From: Candidatus Defluviibacillus avedoerensis
GTDB taxonomy: Bacteria; Pseudomonadota; Gammaproteobacteria; Burkholderiales; Burkholderiaceae_C
Reading direction: 5' to 3'
DNA: 64,000 nucleotides
Assembly (NCBI GenBank): GCA_016703665.1
Contig: JADJBS010000002.1
Span: 248,001 to 312,000, forward strand
The notes under the pieces were generated by a model that was given only the letters and a program-made list of their open reading frames with translations, did no database searches and was not told where the DNA came from. Of this stretch, positions 34,020 through 42,453 are shown piece by piece; the stretch's first letter is position 1, and each line of letters opens with the position of its first letter. The translations under genes and the position numbers were made by a program.

Positions 34020-35876
34020 ATGCCGCTCCATGTCGCCCTGATTGGTAACCCCAATTGCGGAAAAACAGCACTGTTCAACCGATTGACCGGAGCACGCCAC
34101 AAAGTGGCCAACTACGCGGGAGTCACGGTAGAGCGCAAAGAAGGCCATTTCACCAGTGCAGCTGGCAACCCTTTTGTGGTGATCGACTTGCCGGGCACCT
34201 ACAGTCTGTCCGCCGTCACCCCTGACGAAAGCATCACCCGGCAAGTGCTGCTGGGCGAGCGGGGAGATGCCAAAGCGCCTGATGCCGTGGTGCTGGCTCT
34301 GAACGCCACCAACCTGCGACTCAACCTGATGCTTGCCCTGGAGGTCATCCGGCTGGGCCAGCCTACCGTGGTTGCCCTCAACATGATGGACGCGGCCAAA
34401 CGTTTGGGCATGACGATTGACGTCAAATGCCTTTCTGCACGCCTGGGCGTGCCAGTGATTGAGACCATTGCGGTGCAGTCCGGTGGCGTGGCCGCGCTGG
34501 TGACTCAGCTCGATTTGCTGAAAGCAGGTCTTTCGCAAAGGGTGCACACCACGCCGCAAACCAAAAACCTGAAAACCCACGAGCAGCTGCAGGCCGAAGT
34601 CACCGACATCATGTCAGCGGCTGTGCAATCTGGTAGCGACGCCAACCAAGCAAGTGACCGGATCGACAGTGTGGTGCTGCATCCTTTCATCGGCTATTTG
34701 CTGCTGGGTGCAGTGCTGTTCCTGATTTTTCAGGCGGTCTTCAGTTGGGCCGCCCCTTTCATGGATGCCATTGAAACCAGTGTTACCGCTGTGGCTGATC
34801 TGGTCAAAGCTGCGCTGCCAGACGGCATTTTGCGCAGCTTGCTGGTAGACGGCATCATCGCGGGCGCAGGCAGTGTGCTGGTATTTCTGCCGCAAATTTT
34901 GATTCTGTTCTTCTTTATCCTCGCGCTGGAAGATTCAGGCTACCTGCCGCGGGCGGCCTTTTTGCTAGACCGCTTGATGGGCAGTGTCGGCCTGTCCGGG
35001 CGGGCATTCATTCCCTTGCTGTCCAGCTTCGCCTGCGCCGTCCCTGGCATCATGGCCACCCGAACCATCCAGAACCCACGCGACAGGTTGGCCACCATCA
35101 TGATCGCGCCCTTGATGACCTGCTCAGCGCGGTTGCCCGTCTACGCACTCATCATTAGCGCCTTCATCCCGGTGCGGCAAGTAGGTTGGTTCAATCTACA
35201 GGGCCTGGTGCTGTTTGCCCTGTATGTGGCTGGCATTGTTTCAGCGATGGCCGTGGCCTTTGTGCTCAAGATCACCCTCGGCAAAAACAGCGTTCAGCCG
35301 TTGATGCTGGAGCTGCCTACTTACCACTGGCCGCATTGGGGCAACTTGATGATTGGTCTGTACGAACGCGCCAAAATTTTCATCACCCGCGTAGGCACCA
35401 TCATTCTCACATTGATGATTTTGCTTTGGTTCCTGAGCAGTTTTCCTGGTGCGCCAGTGGGGGCGACAGGCCCAGCCATTCAATATAGCCTGGCCGGCAA
35501 AATTGGCCACGCCCTGCAAGTGGTGTTTGCACCCATCGGCTTCAACTGGCAAATAGCCATTGCCTTGGTGCCTGGCTTGGCCGCGCGCGAGGTGGCCGTG
35601 GCAGCGCTGGGCACTGTCTACGCACTGTCCGGTTCGGGGGATGGTCTGGCTGATGCACTCGGCCCTTTGTTGTCCGCTCAATGGAGCTTGCCCACCGCCT
35701 TGTCTTTGCTGGCATGGTTTGTGTTTGCGCCGCAGTGTGTCGCCACCCTGTCCATCGTCAAGCGCGAAACCAATTCATGGCGTGCACCGCTTGCCATGGT
35801 GTTTTACATGTTTACGCTGGCTTATCTGGCCGCATGGGGAGTTTACCGTGCCGCCCTGGCGCTGTTGGGGGCTTGA
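34020..35876 (+). CDS. feoB: Ferrous iron transporter FeoB
   Basis: FeoB is the inner-membrane Fe(II) importer with an N-terminal GTPase. The 618-residue protein has the G1 motif GNPNCGKTALFNRLTG at residue 8, G3 DLPGTYSL, G4 NMMD, a spacer domain to about 220, then about eleven membrane helices with the two Gate motifs (GLSGRAFIPLLSSFACAVPG and LVPGLAAREV). The ATG at 34020 matches the family start; an upstream TTG at 34008 would add four residues. It lies between feoA and a Cys-rich feo-associated gene. Confidence 0.96.
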   Translation: MPLHVALIGNPNCGKTALFNRLTGARHKVANYAGVTVERKEGHFTSAAGNPFVVIDLPGTYSLSAVTPDESITRQVLLGERGDAKAPDAVVLALNATNLRLNLMLALEVIRLGQPTVVALNMMDAAKRLGMTIDVKCLSARLGVPVIETIAVQSGGVAALVTQLDLLKAGLSQRVHTTPQTKNLKTHEQLQAEVTDIMSAAVQSGSDANQASDRIDSVVLHPFIGYLLLGAVLFLIFQAVFSWAAPFMDAIETSVTAVADLVKAALPDGILRSLLVDGIIAGAGSVLVFLPQILILFFFILALEDSGYLPRAAFLLDRLMGSVGLSGRAFIPLLSSFACAVPGIMATRTIQNPRDRLATIMIAPLMTCSARLPVYALIISAFIPVRQVGWFNLQGLVLFALYVAGIVSAMAVAFVLKITLGKNSVQPLMLELPTYHWPHWGNLMIGLYERAKIFITRVGTIILTLMILLWFLSSFPGAPVGATGPAIQYSLAGKIGHALQVVFAPIGFNWQIAIALVPGLAAREVAVAALGTVYALSGSGDGLADALGPLLSAQWSLPTALSLLAWFVFAPQCVATLSIVKRETNSWRAPLAMVFYMFTLAYLAAWGVYRAALALLGA

Positions 35877-36085
35877 TGGCAGAACTGGCACAAATCATCG
35901 TCGTTGGCGTTATCGTAGCCTGGGCGGCTTGGCAAGCGTGGCTGCGTTATGCGCCCAAGTGGGGCGGGGGCAAACCCGCACCAGGGCAAAAAAGCGCCTG
36001 CGGCTCGTGCGGCAGCTGTGAGGAGTCATCTCGCTGCTTTTCGCCAGGAGCGCGAAAGCTCATTACTCCTTCCTCCAAACCATGA
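35876..36085 (+). CDS. FeoB-associated Cys-rich membrane protein
   Basis: A 69-residue protein: one N-terminal membrane helix (about 4-22, IIVVGVIVAWAAWQAW), a short basic linker, then the cysteine cluster SACGSCGSCEESSRC (four Cys) near 43-57. Such small Cys-rich partners accompany FeoB in place of FeoC and may bind iron or act as redox sensors. Its start overlaps the feoB stop (TGATG) and its stop overlaps the DUF1499 gene (ATGA), so all are coupled. Confidence 0.8.
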   Translation: MAELAQIIVVGVIVAWAAWQAWLRYAPKWGGGKPAPGQKSACGSCGSCEESSRCFSPGARKLITPSSKP

Positions 36086-36609
36086 AACTTGTAGCCCGAA
36101 TCCTGACCTCAACCGCCATTGGTCTGGCCAGTCTGGCCGCCTTGATCACTGTCGCCGGTCAAGTCGGCGCATTTGAAGGCTCGGCACCGATCGACCTGGG
36201 CGTGAAAGAAGGTCGGCTCAAACCACCAAGCCTGACCCCAAACAGCGTCAGCAGCCAGGCCAATTTTTACCCAGACCACCCTCAACGTGCGTATGCCCAT
36301 ATTGACGCCCTGGCGCTTCCAGGCAAAGCCAGTACCGATATGGCCAAGTTTGTGCCAGCCGTTCAGGCGCTCGGCGGATGCAAGATCGTCAAGCAGGACG
36401 CAAGCTACCTCTACGCACAGTGCAAGACCGTGTGGTTGGGTTTTGTGGACGATCTTGAGTTGTGGGCAGAGGCCGCGCCTGCTGCTGCCCATCACGACGT
36501 GCAATCACGCATCGAGGTGCGCTCGGCCAGCAGACTCGGGCGTAAAGACTTTGGTGTCAACCGGGCACGGGTCGAGGCACTTCGTCAGCGCCTGATGACA
36601 GCCACCTGA
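36082..36609 (+). CDS. DUF1499 family protein
   Basis: A 175-residue protein with one N-terminal membrane helix (about 7-27) and the conserved DUF1499 body (SVSSQANFYPDHPQRAYAHI at about 56-75, KIVKQDASYLYAQCKTVWLGFVDDLE). Its function is unknown; members are found near iron and photosynthesis-related genes. It overlaps the Cys-rich feo gene by four bases, so it is likely iron-regulated too. Confidence 0.78.
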   Translation: MKLVARILTSTAIGLASLAALITVAGQVGAFEGSAPIDLGVKEGRLKPPSLTPNSVSSQANFYPDHPQRAYAHIDALALPGKASTDMAKFVPAVQALGGCKIVKQDASYLYAQCKTVWLGFVDDLELWAEAAPAAAHHDVQSRIEVRSASRLGRKDFGVNRARVEALRQRLMTAT

Positions 36610-36616
36610 ACACTGA

Positions 36617-37195
36617 CTACCGCCCGCCCTGAACAATGGTTGGCCCACTGTCCTGCAAAGGCCCAAGCGGGTTCTTGCGCACCTCCACCTCGTTGATGGC
36701 GGGCTGTCCACCCCAGGTGCGATACACCACCACATCATTCACCATCAAAATCATGGCATTGAACCGCCAGCCTGAGGTTTCGGTGGTGCGCCTGAAGTTG
36801 GTGAAATCCAGAAAAAAGCTGCCCGTGCGTACCTTGGTGATGCGGGACGCGTTGAATTCCCACCCGCGGCACGCATCCCCCGCCTTCAGGCAGGCTTGAA
36901 TACCCTTGTCCAGATCATCCCTGATCTGCAGATTCCCATTGGTCACCCGCCGCGCAATGTCTGAATGCGTCAGGATCAGCGTGTTCGGTTGCCTGATGGG
37001 GTCAATCCCCATGCGTGACAGCGCCGCGACATCGCTCTCATACGGCACCAGCGACTCTATCGCCTGCCTGGCCTCGTCAAAGGTCTTGAACTGTGCTGCG
37101 TCTGTTGTCGCTGTTGGCAACAGCGAGCCGCAACCTGCCAGCACAGCGGCAGTGCAAACAGTCAGCAAAAGAGAAAAGCTGCGGTTGATGATCAT
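36617..37195 (-). CDS. Predicted outer-membrane lipoprotein of unknown function
   Basis: A 192-residue lipoprotein: signal peptide SFSLLLTVCTAAVLAGCGS with lipobox LAGC (Cys at 22) and an Asp-free +2 position suggesting outer-membrane sorting. The mature part has a TFDEARQAIESLVPYESDVAALSRMGIDP helix and later RGWEFNASRITKVRTGSFFLDFTNF, with a pair of Cys (about 115-121). I do not recognise the family. It is convergent with the feo operon and divergent from gdhA. Confidence 0.7.
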   Translation of the reverse strand: MIINRSFSLLLTVCTAAVLAGCGSLLPTATTDAAQFKTFDEARQAIESLVPYESDVAALSRMGIDPIRQPNTLILTHSDIARRVTNGNLQIRDDLDKGIQACLKAGDACRGWEFNASRITKVRTGSFFLDFTNFRRTTETSGWRFNAMILMVNDVVVYRTWGGQPAINEVEVRKNPLGPLQDSGPTIVQGGR

Positions 37196-37264
37196 GGACG
37201 AGTCGGGCTACCATGCCAGTGTACCGACCTATCGGTACAGAGATACCCACAGGAGCCCACACAG

Positions 37265-38560
37265 ATGACAAATCCCATCGCCATGCCGCACGTCCTTCCG
37301 TCCTACCTCAAGGCCGATCAACTCGGTCCCTGGGGCGTATATTTGCAGCAGGTAGACCGCGTCACCCCCTACCTGGGTGAGCTGGCCAAATGGGTTGAAA
37401 CGCTCAAGCGCCCCAAACGCGTGCTGATTGTGGACGTGCCCATCCACATGGACGACGGCAGCGTCGCCCATTTTGAGGGCTACCGCGTCCAGCACAACAC
37501 CTCACGCGGGCCCGGCAAAGGCGGCGTGCGGTTTCATCAAGATGTCACGCTCTCAGAGGTCATGGCCCTGTCCGCCTGGATGTCCATCAAGAATGCCGCC
37601 GTCAACGTGCCCTATGGCGGCGCCAAGGGCGGCATCCGTGTCGATCCCAAGCAGCTGAGCCGGGGAGAGCTGGAGCGCATGACCCGCCGCTACACCAGCG
37701 AGATCGGCATCATCATCGGCCCCAGCAAAGACATCCCCGCGCCCGACGTCAACACCAACGAGCAGATCATGGCCTGGATGATGGACACCTATTCCATGAA
37801 CGAAGGTGCCACCGCAACGGGTGTGGTCACCGGCAAACCCGTGGGCCTGGGTGGCTCTCTCGGGCGGCGCGACGCCACTGGCCGAGGCGTGTTCACCGTG
37901 GGCGTGGAGGCTGCCCGCCACATCGGCATGGATGTCAGCCAAGCGCGCTTGGCCGTGCAGGGCTTTGGCAACGTGGGCGGCGTGGCAGCGCGACTGTTTG
38001 CCGAAGCCGGTGCCCGCGTGGTGGCCGTGCAAGACCACGGCGGCAGCATTTATCAAGAAGCAGGCCTGGATGTGCCCACCCTGTTGGCCCATGTCGCACG
38101 CCATGGCAGCGTTGCTGGCTTTGAAGGCGCCGAAGTCATCGTCAACGATGCTTTCTGGGACGTGGACTGCGACATCCTGATCCCCGCCGCCCTGGAGCAG
38201 CAGATCAACGAGAGCAACGCCAAGCGGATCAAAGCCCGCATGATCATCGAAGGCGCCAACGGCCCCACCACCCCGCAGGCCGACGACATCCTGCACGAGC
38301 GCAACGTGCTGGTGTTGCCCGACGTGATCGCCAATGCTGGCGGCGTGACCGTCAGCTACTTCGAGTGGGTGCAAGACTTCTCCAGCTTCTTCTGGACCGA
38401 AGACGAGATCAACGCCCGCTTGGTCAAGATCATGCGCGAGGCCTTTGCAGGCGTCTGGCAGGTTGCCAGTGACAACAAGGTCAGCCTGCGCACGGCGACC
38501 TTCATTGTGGCGTGCAAGCGGATATTGCATGCGCGCGATTTGCGGGGCCTTTACCCTTAA
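37265..38560 (+). CDS. gdhA: Glutamate dehydrogenase (Glu/Leu/Phe/Val type)
   Basis: Catabolic or anabolic GDH, making 2-oxoglutarate and ammonia from glutamate. The 431-residue protein has VPYGGAKGGIRVDP with the catalytic Lys (near 118), the glutamate-binding PAPDVNTNEQIMAWMMDTYS, the Rossmann motif QGFGNVGGVAAR and the C-terminal DVIANAGGVTVSYFEWVQ. The preference for NAD or NADP cannot be told from the fingerprint alone. Transcribed alone, divergent from the lipoprotein gene. Confidence 0.95.
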   Translation: MTNPIAMPHVLPSYLKADQLGPWGVYLQQVDRVTPYLGELAKWVETLKRPKRVLIVDVPIHMDDGSVAHFEGYRVQHNTSRGPGKGGVRFHQDVTLSEVMALSAWMSIKNAAVNVPYGGAKGGIRVDPKQLSRGELERMTRRYTSEIGIIIGPSKDIPAPDVNTNEQIMAWMMDTYSMNEGATATGVVTGKPVGLGGSLGRRDATGRGVFTVGVEAARHIGMDVSQARLAVQGFGNVGGVAARLFAEAGARVVAVQDHGGSIYQEAGLDVPTLLAHVARHGSVAGFEGAEVIVNDAFWDVDCDILIPAALEQQINESNAKRIKARMIIEGANGPTTPQADDILHERNVLVLPDVIANAGGVTVSYFEWVQDFSSFFWTEDEINARLVKIMREAFAGVWQVASDNKVSLRTATFIVACKRILHARDLRGLYP

Positions 38561-38578
38561 TTCAAGTGTGAGCGCACC

Positions 38579-38818
38579 ATGAGAATTCTGCCCACCGAGT
38601 TCGACGGCAAATTCATCCGCTGTGTGGATGACGAAGTCACCGAAACCAGTTGGTTTTCGGTGATTGACGCGGTGAAAGTGCTGACCTAGCAGGCCGTTTA
38701 CCAGAACGCGCGCAGATACTGGAACAAGCTCAAAGAACGCCTGGTAACGAGGGCAGCAAGTCGGTGACAAACTGTCTCCGACTGAACTTACCCTCAAAGG
38801 CGGCTGCGCACCGTCACT
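38579..38818 (+). pseudogene. Decayed Bro-N-type (phage antirepressor-like) gene fragment
   Basis: From ATG 38579 the frame reads MRILPTEFDGKFIRCVDDEV and SWFSVIDAVKVLT, then a TAG stop (38687), then QAVYQNARRYWNKLKERL. A frame change after about 38745 gives EGSKSVTNCLRLNLPSKA. Together these match the Bro-N/DNA-damage-inducible protein D-like pattern (WFSVxDVIxVLT, xRYWxxLKxRL, NCxQLKL). One stop and one frameshift kill it, and it is cut near the msrA stop. It fills the 250-base gap after gdhA; probably a phage or toxin relic. The homology is by recognition. Confidence 0.6.
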
Positions 38819-39401
38819 GCCAGAGCGACTTCACCCGTGCGTCTCGCCCGCACGAGTATCGGTAGTAGCTGTAGCGGACCTCGTTTTTCTTGTAGTAGTC
38901 CTGGTGGTAATCCTCTGCCAAATAGAAGGGGCTGGCGGGGGCGAGTTCAGTGTGGATGATCTTGAAGCGTCCGGTCTTGAGCAGGGCGTCGCGGCTGGCC
39001 TCTGCCACTTGGCGCTCGGTGTCGCTGCCCCAGTAAATGCCGCTTCGGTACTGCGAACCTCTATCGCAGAACTGCTGGTCTTTGACTGTGGGGTCGATGT
39101 GGCGCCAGAAATACTCGACCAGTTGCGCGTACGCGACCTTGGCTGGGTCGTAGTTCACCCGCACAGCTTCGGTGTGTCCGGTACGGCCGGCGCTTACCTG
39201 CTCGTAGGTGGGGTTGGCGGTTTTGCCGGCGGTGTAACCCGACTCCACGCTCAGCACGCCAGGCAGCTTTTCGAAGTCGGCTTCTATGCACCAAAAGCAG
39301 CCACCAGCAAACACGGCGCTTGCTGTGGCGGCTTGGGCCAGGGTGGCGGCCGACAGCAGTGTTGCGGCCAGCAGGGATCGGATCAGGGTGCGTGTGTTCA
39401 T
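38814..39401 (-). CDS. msrA: Exported peptide-methionine (S)-S-oxide reductase
   Basis: MsrA reduces methionine-S-sulfoxide in damaged proteins. The 195-residue protein has a Sec signal peptide (TLIRSLLAATLLSAATLAQA, about 4-23) and then AVFAGGCFWCIEADFEKLPG with the catalytic Cys near 33. The tail ends YSYYRYSCGRDARVKSLW with a resolving Cys. The periplasmic form is unusual because most MsrA are cytosolic. ATG at 39401 makes the signal peptide compact; a longer start is possible. It lies 23 bases downstream of msrB. Confidence 0.92.
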   Translation of the reverse strand: MNTRTLIRSLLAATLLSAATLAQAATASAVFAGGCFWCIEADFEKLPGVLSVESGYTAGKTANPTYEQVSAGRTGHTEAVRVNYDPAKVAYAQLVEYFWRHIDPTVKDQQFCDRGSQYRSGIYWGSDTERQVAEASRDALLKTGRFKIIHTELAPASPFYLAEDYHQDYYKKNEVRYSYYRYSCGRDARVKSLWQ

Positions 39402-39424
39402 GGTGTCTTTCAGGGGCAAGGGGT

Positions 39425-39922
39425 TCAGGTGCGCAGGGCTGGCAAGGGTTGCCCTTGGGGCACAAAGGCCAGTGCCACGCCGTTGTTGCAGTAGCGTTTT
39501 CCCGTGGGGCGGGGGCCGTCGTCAAACACGTGGCCTTGGTGACCACCGCAGCGGCTGCAGTGGTATTCGGTGCGTGGGTACAAGGCCTTGTAGTCGGTGG
39601 AGGTGCCCAGGGCGCCTGGCAACGGTTGCCAAAAACTGGGCCAACCGGTGCCGCTCTCGTACTTTTGGGCAGCATCGAACAAGGGCAGAAAGCAGGCGGC
39701 GCACACAAAGCTGCCGGCGCGCTTTTCAGCATTGAGTGGGCTGGAGCCCGCGCGCTCGGTGCCGTGATCAAACAACACGCCGTAGGCCGCTGGCGATACC
39801 AGCGCTTTCCACTCGGTGGCCGTCTTCTTCAAGGGAAAGGGTGCTGCCGAGCGTGCGTTCGACGCGAGTGTGAGCGCGGTGAATCCGCTGGCCAGGGATG
39901 TCAAAAGGGTGCGTCGTTGCAT
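39425..39922 (-). CDS. msrB: Exported peptide-methionine (R)-S-oxide reductase
   Basis: MsrB reduces methionine-R-sulfoxide. The 165-residue protein begins with a Tat-like/Sec signal (MQRRTLLTSLASGFTALTLA) and contains both zinc Cys pairs (CAAC and CSRC), the motif SGTGWPSFWQPL and the catalytic Cys in RYCNNGVALAF. The paired Tat/Sec-targeted MsrB and MsrA form a periplasmic methionine repair system. ATG at 39922 keeps RR at positions 3-4; a start 42 bases upstream would bury the signal. Confidence 0.93.
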   Translation of the reverse strand: MQRRTLLTSLASGFTALTLASNARSAAPFPLKKTATEWKALVSPAAYGVLFDHGTERAGSSPLNAEKRAGSFVCAACFLPLFDAAQKYESGTGWPSFWQPLPGALGTSTDYKALYPRTEYHCSRCGGHQGHVFDDGPRPTGKRYCNNGVALAFVPQGQPLPALRT

Positions 39923-40006
39923 GGTGGTGTCCTGAAAGGGTTGGCCAGCACACGCTGGCCACATTGCCCATTGGTCGATTGGCCACAGAGAACCTTACAG
40001 CAGTGG

Positions 40007-41026
40007 TCAGCGACAAGCCGGTTTTATCGAATCAAAAAAATCGCCCAAAATCGCATCCCGGTTCACACCAAATGCCTCACGCATCCAGGGGCGGGAGTGG
40101 TCTGGCAGCCAGCGCTTGTCGTCGCTCAGGCGAGGGGTGCGCACCAGCTCGCTAGGCACCCAGTCTGGTTTGTACAGCCAGGCCACGCAGATGATGTCCC
40201 AGATCACCCAGCTGTGGGCTTTCAGGTTTGCTGTTTTGGGGTCGATACCCAGCAGGGGCCATAAAGGGTTGTGGGTGAATAACTGGTACAGGTAATTGCC
40301 GATGGCGCTGTGGCCGTTGACGTAGCGCTCCATCTCGGCGAGTGACAAACGCAGTTGCGCGCCCACGTGGTAGCCCGGCAGGTAGACCAAGGGCACGCCA
40401 CTGTTCAGCAGCAGCTGGCTGGCCCACAGGTCTTGCTCCAGGTTGAAGCTGTGGTTGGCATGCGGGGCATGGCTGGGAAAGCCGCTGGTCCACACCACCA
40501 CGATGCGGTCAATGATGTCGGGGGCCAATAGCAGGGCGCTGGCGATGTTGGTCACGCAACCCAGGGCCAGCACATACAGGGGTTCATCCGGCGGGCACGC
40601 GCGGGCCGTGCCCACCAGGTGGTGGGCCGCGTCGCTGTGCACTGGGATGGTGGGGCCGCTCAAGTAACTGGCACTGCCAGCAAACACCCGGCCTTGCCAG
40701 GGCAGGCCCAGCAGGCGGTAGACCTGAATGATTTCGTCGTGGCTGCGGGCCATGCCCACATCGGGTGGGTTAAACGGCGCGGCATCTCGGGGCGCGTGTG
40801 GATAGGCGTCACGCCGGTGGGCAAAAGAGAAGGGTTCGGCGTACACCGCCTCCACCACCATCGATTCAGTCAGGCACAGCGCCCAGGCCAGCGCAAACTG
40901 GTCGTCGATTTCATTGGCGCAATCGGTGTCGATGACCACGCGCCGCTTGCCCCTGGGCAGGGCCAGGCGCGACTGGTACCAAGCGTCGTCGTGTGTGGGG
41001 AAGGCGGGTAAATCAGGGGCTGTCAT
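40007..41026 (-). CDS. Nucleoside hydrolase family protein
   Basis: A 339-residue N-ribohydrolase-like protein. The active-site Asp motif is VIDTDCANEIDDQFALAWAL (about 29-48), the variant DTDxANEIDDQ of the usual DTDPGIDDA. LYVLALGCVTNIASALLL provides the calcium-site Asn, and EQDLWASQLLLNSGVPL a further block. It hydrolyses a ribosyl bond, with substrate unknown. The start overlaps the end of the glycosyltransferase gene by 14 bases, so it is coupled to that operon. In context a sugar or nucleotide salvage role is likely, but not proven. Confidence 0.82.
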   Translation of the reverse strand: MTAPDLPAFPTHDDAWYQSRLALPRGKRRVVIDTDCANEIDDQFALAWALCLTESMVVEAVYAEPFSFAHRRDAYPHAPRDAAPFNPPDVGMARSHDEIIQVYRLLGLPWQGRVFAGSASYLSGPTIPVHSDAAHHLVGTARACPPDEPLYVLALGCVTNIASALLLAPDIIDRIVVVWTSGFPSHAPHANHSFNLEQDLWASQLLLNSGVPLVYLPGYHVGAQLRLSLAEMERYVNGHSAIGNYLYQLFTHNPLWPLLGIDPKTANLKAHSWVIWDIICVAWLYKPDWVPSELVRTPRLSDDKRWLPDHSRPWMREAFGVNRDAILGDFFDSIKPACR

Positions 41027-42425
41027 GCCGCAGATTGTGCAGGCGCTGCCAATCGGCGGGTTCGTCCACATCCCACAGCGGGGTCAGTTCTGCCACGCTG
41101 GCGCCCGCTGCTTTCAGGCGCTGGCGCGTCTGGGCCAGCACCTGCGGGGTGCTCCAGGCGATGTTGGCAAAGGCTTCGGGCACGCAGCGGCGCATGCCGA
41201 TCAGCACATAGCCGCCGTCTTCAGCGGGGATCAGCACCACGTCGTGGGTTTGCAGGGCCAGCGCTGCCGCTTGCAGGTGGCCGGGCGATAGCACCGGACA
41301 GTCGGTGCCTATCAGCAGCACGGCTTGCGATGGCGACGCGGTTTGACTCGAAAAATGCGCCTCAAAGGCGGCCAGCATGCGCTGACCCAAATCGCCTTGG
41401 GGCTGCAGCTGTAACGCTAACGGAGGGGCGGTGCGGCAGCTGCGTTGCAAGGCCCTGAAAAACCGGTGCGTGGCGTCGGGTGCACACCACAGGGTGACAG
41501 GCCCCCATGCTGCGCCCACTGCTGGGTCTTTTGCAGAGGCGTCTGCGGCGGCTTGAACGGTGGCCTGTGCAGTGTGCAAGCTGTTCAATACAAAGCGCCG
41601 CTGCGCGCGGGCAGCACCGCCGGGCCCCAAAGCGGGGATGAGCCGGGTTTTGGCCATGCCTGAGACAGGGGCTTTGGCAACGATGGCCAAGGCTGCGGGC
41701 ACGTCAGGTGGTGCCTTTGCGTAGCCATAACGTTCGGCCAGGCTATGGGCCGAAGCCCCCAATGCATAGGCTGCGCGCAAACGCCACATCAGCCATACCG
41801 TGCGCCACATGCCGTGCTGCTCCCAGCGCCTGCCGGAAGTGCTGACCTGCTCGCGCAAGCAGGCGGGTGGGCCCAGGCACTTCAGGCGCTGGCTCAGGTC
41901 AATGTCCTCCATCAGCGGCAGCGGGGCAAATCCGCCCACCGCGTCAAAGGTCCTGCGCTGCACAAACAGGGCCTGGTCGCCGGTGGCGATGCCTGTCAGA
42001 CGCGACCTCCAGTTCATCATCTGTCCAATCACCCTCAGCATCGGGTGGCGGCCACGAATGTGCACATCAAAGCGGCCCCACCGCGCGCCAGCGTCCATGG
42101 CCTGCTGGATCAACTTGTCGGCCTCTGGTGGCAGTTGGGTGTCGGCATGCAGAAACAACAAGGTTTGGATCTGGGGGTGGTTTTGGCAAACCTTGGCCCC
42201 GGCGTTCATTTGCGCGGCCCGGCCCCGTGGGGCCAGGATCAGTGTGTCGGTCAGGCTGCCCAGCGCCTGCTGGGCGATGGCCCAAGTGGTGTCGGTGCTG
42301 CCACCGTCCACCACCACCACGAGGGCGCCGCGCTTTCGCAAAGGCTGCAAGGCCCGCAGGTGCCTCGCCAAGGCTGCACCCTCGTTGAGCACGGGCAGCA
42401 CGATGCCCAGCGTGTGTCTGGTCAT
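41013..42425 (-). CDS. Fused TIGR04283 / TIGR04282 family glycosyltransferase
   Basis: A 470-residue fusion of two glycosyltransferase-like domains. Residues 1 to about 225 are a GT-A fold (VLPVLNEGAALARHL, VVVVDGGSTDTTW with the DxD-type Asp, FLHADTQLPPEA, ATGDQALFVQRRTFDAVGGF). Residues 240-465 are a DUF2064/cofactor-guanylyltransferase-like domain (IVAKAPVSGMAKTRLIP, LLIGTDCPVLSPGHL, DVVLIPAEDGGYVLIGM). The two families often occur together near arsenosugar-synthesis genes; here they are one protein. No radical-SAM or arsenic gene is in the window, so the product is unknown. ATG at 42425. Confidence 0.82.
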   Translation of the reverse strand: MTRHTLGIVLPVLNEGAALARHLRALQPLRKRGALVVVVDGGSTDTTWAIAQQALGSLTDTLILAPRGRAAQMNAGAKVCQNHPQIQTLLFLHADTQLPPEADKLIQQAMDAGARWGRFDVHIRGRHPMLRVIGQMMNWRSRLTGIATGDQALFVQRRTFDAVGGFAPLPLMEDIDLSQRLKCLGPPACLREQVSTSGRRWEQHGMWRTVWLMWRLRAAYALGASAHSLAERYGYAKAPPDVPAALAIVAKAPVSGMAKTRLIPALGPGGAARAQRRFVLNSLHTAQATVQAAADASAKDPAVGAAWGPVTLWCAPDATHRFFRALQRSCRTAPPLALQLQPQGDLGQRMLAAFEAHFSSQTASPSQAVLLIGTDCPVLSPGHLQAAALALQTHDVVLIPAEDGGYVLIGMRRCVPEAFANIAWSTPQVLAQTRQRLKAAGASVAELTPLWDVDEPADWQRLHNLRHDSP

Positions 42426-42453
42426 GAGGTGACTGAGGTCAGGGCAAGAGGGT

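Noticed and set aside
37553..38797. A 414-codon minus-strand frame opposite gdhA
   Set aside because: Antisense to a clear glutamate dehydrogenase; composition typical of a shadow frame (His/Gly/Ala rich).
39320..40264. A 314-codon plus-strand frame opposite msrA and msrB
   Set aside because: Both reductases carry full catalytic motifs on the other strand.
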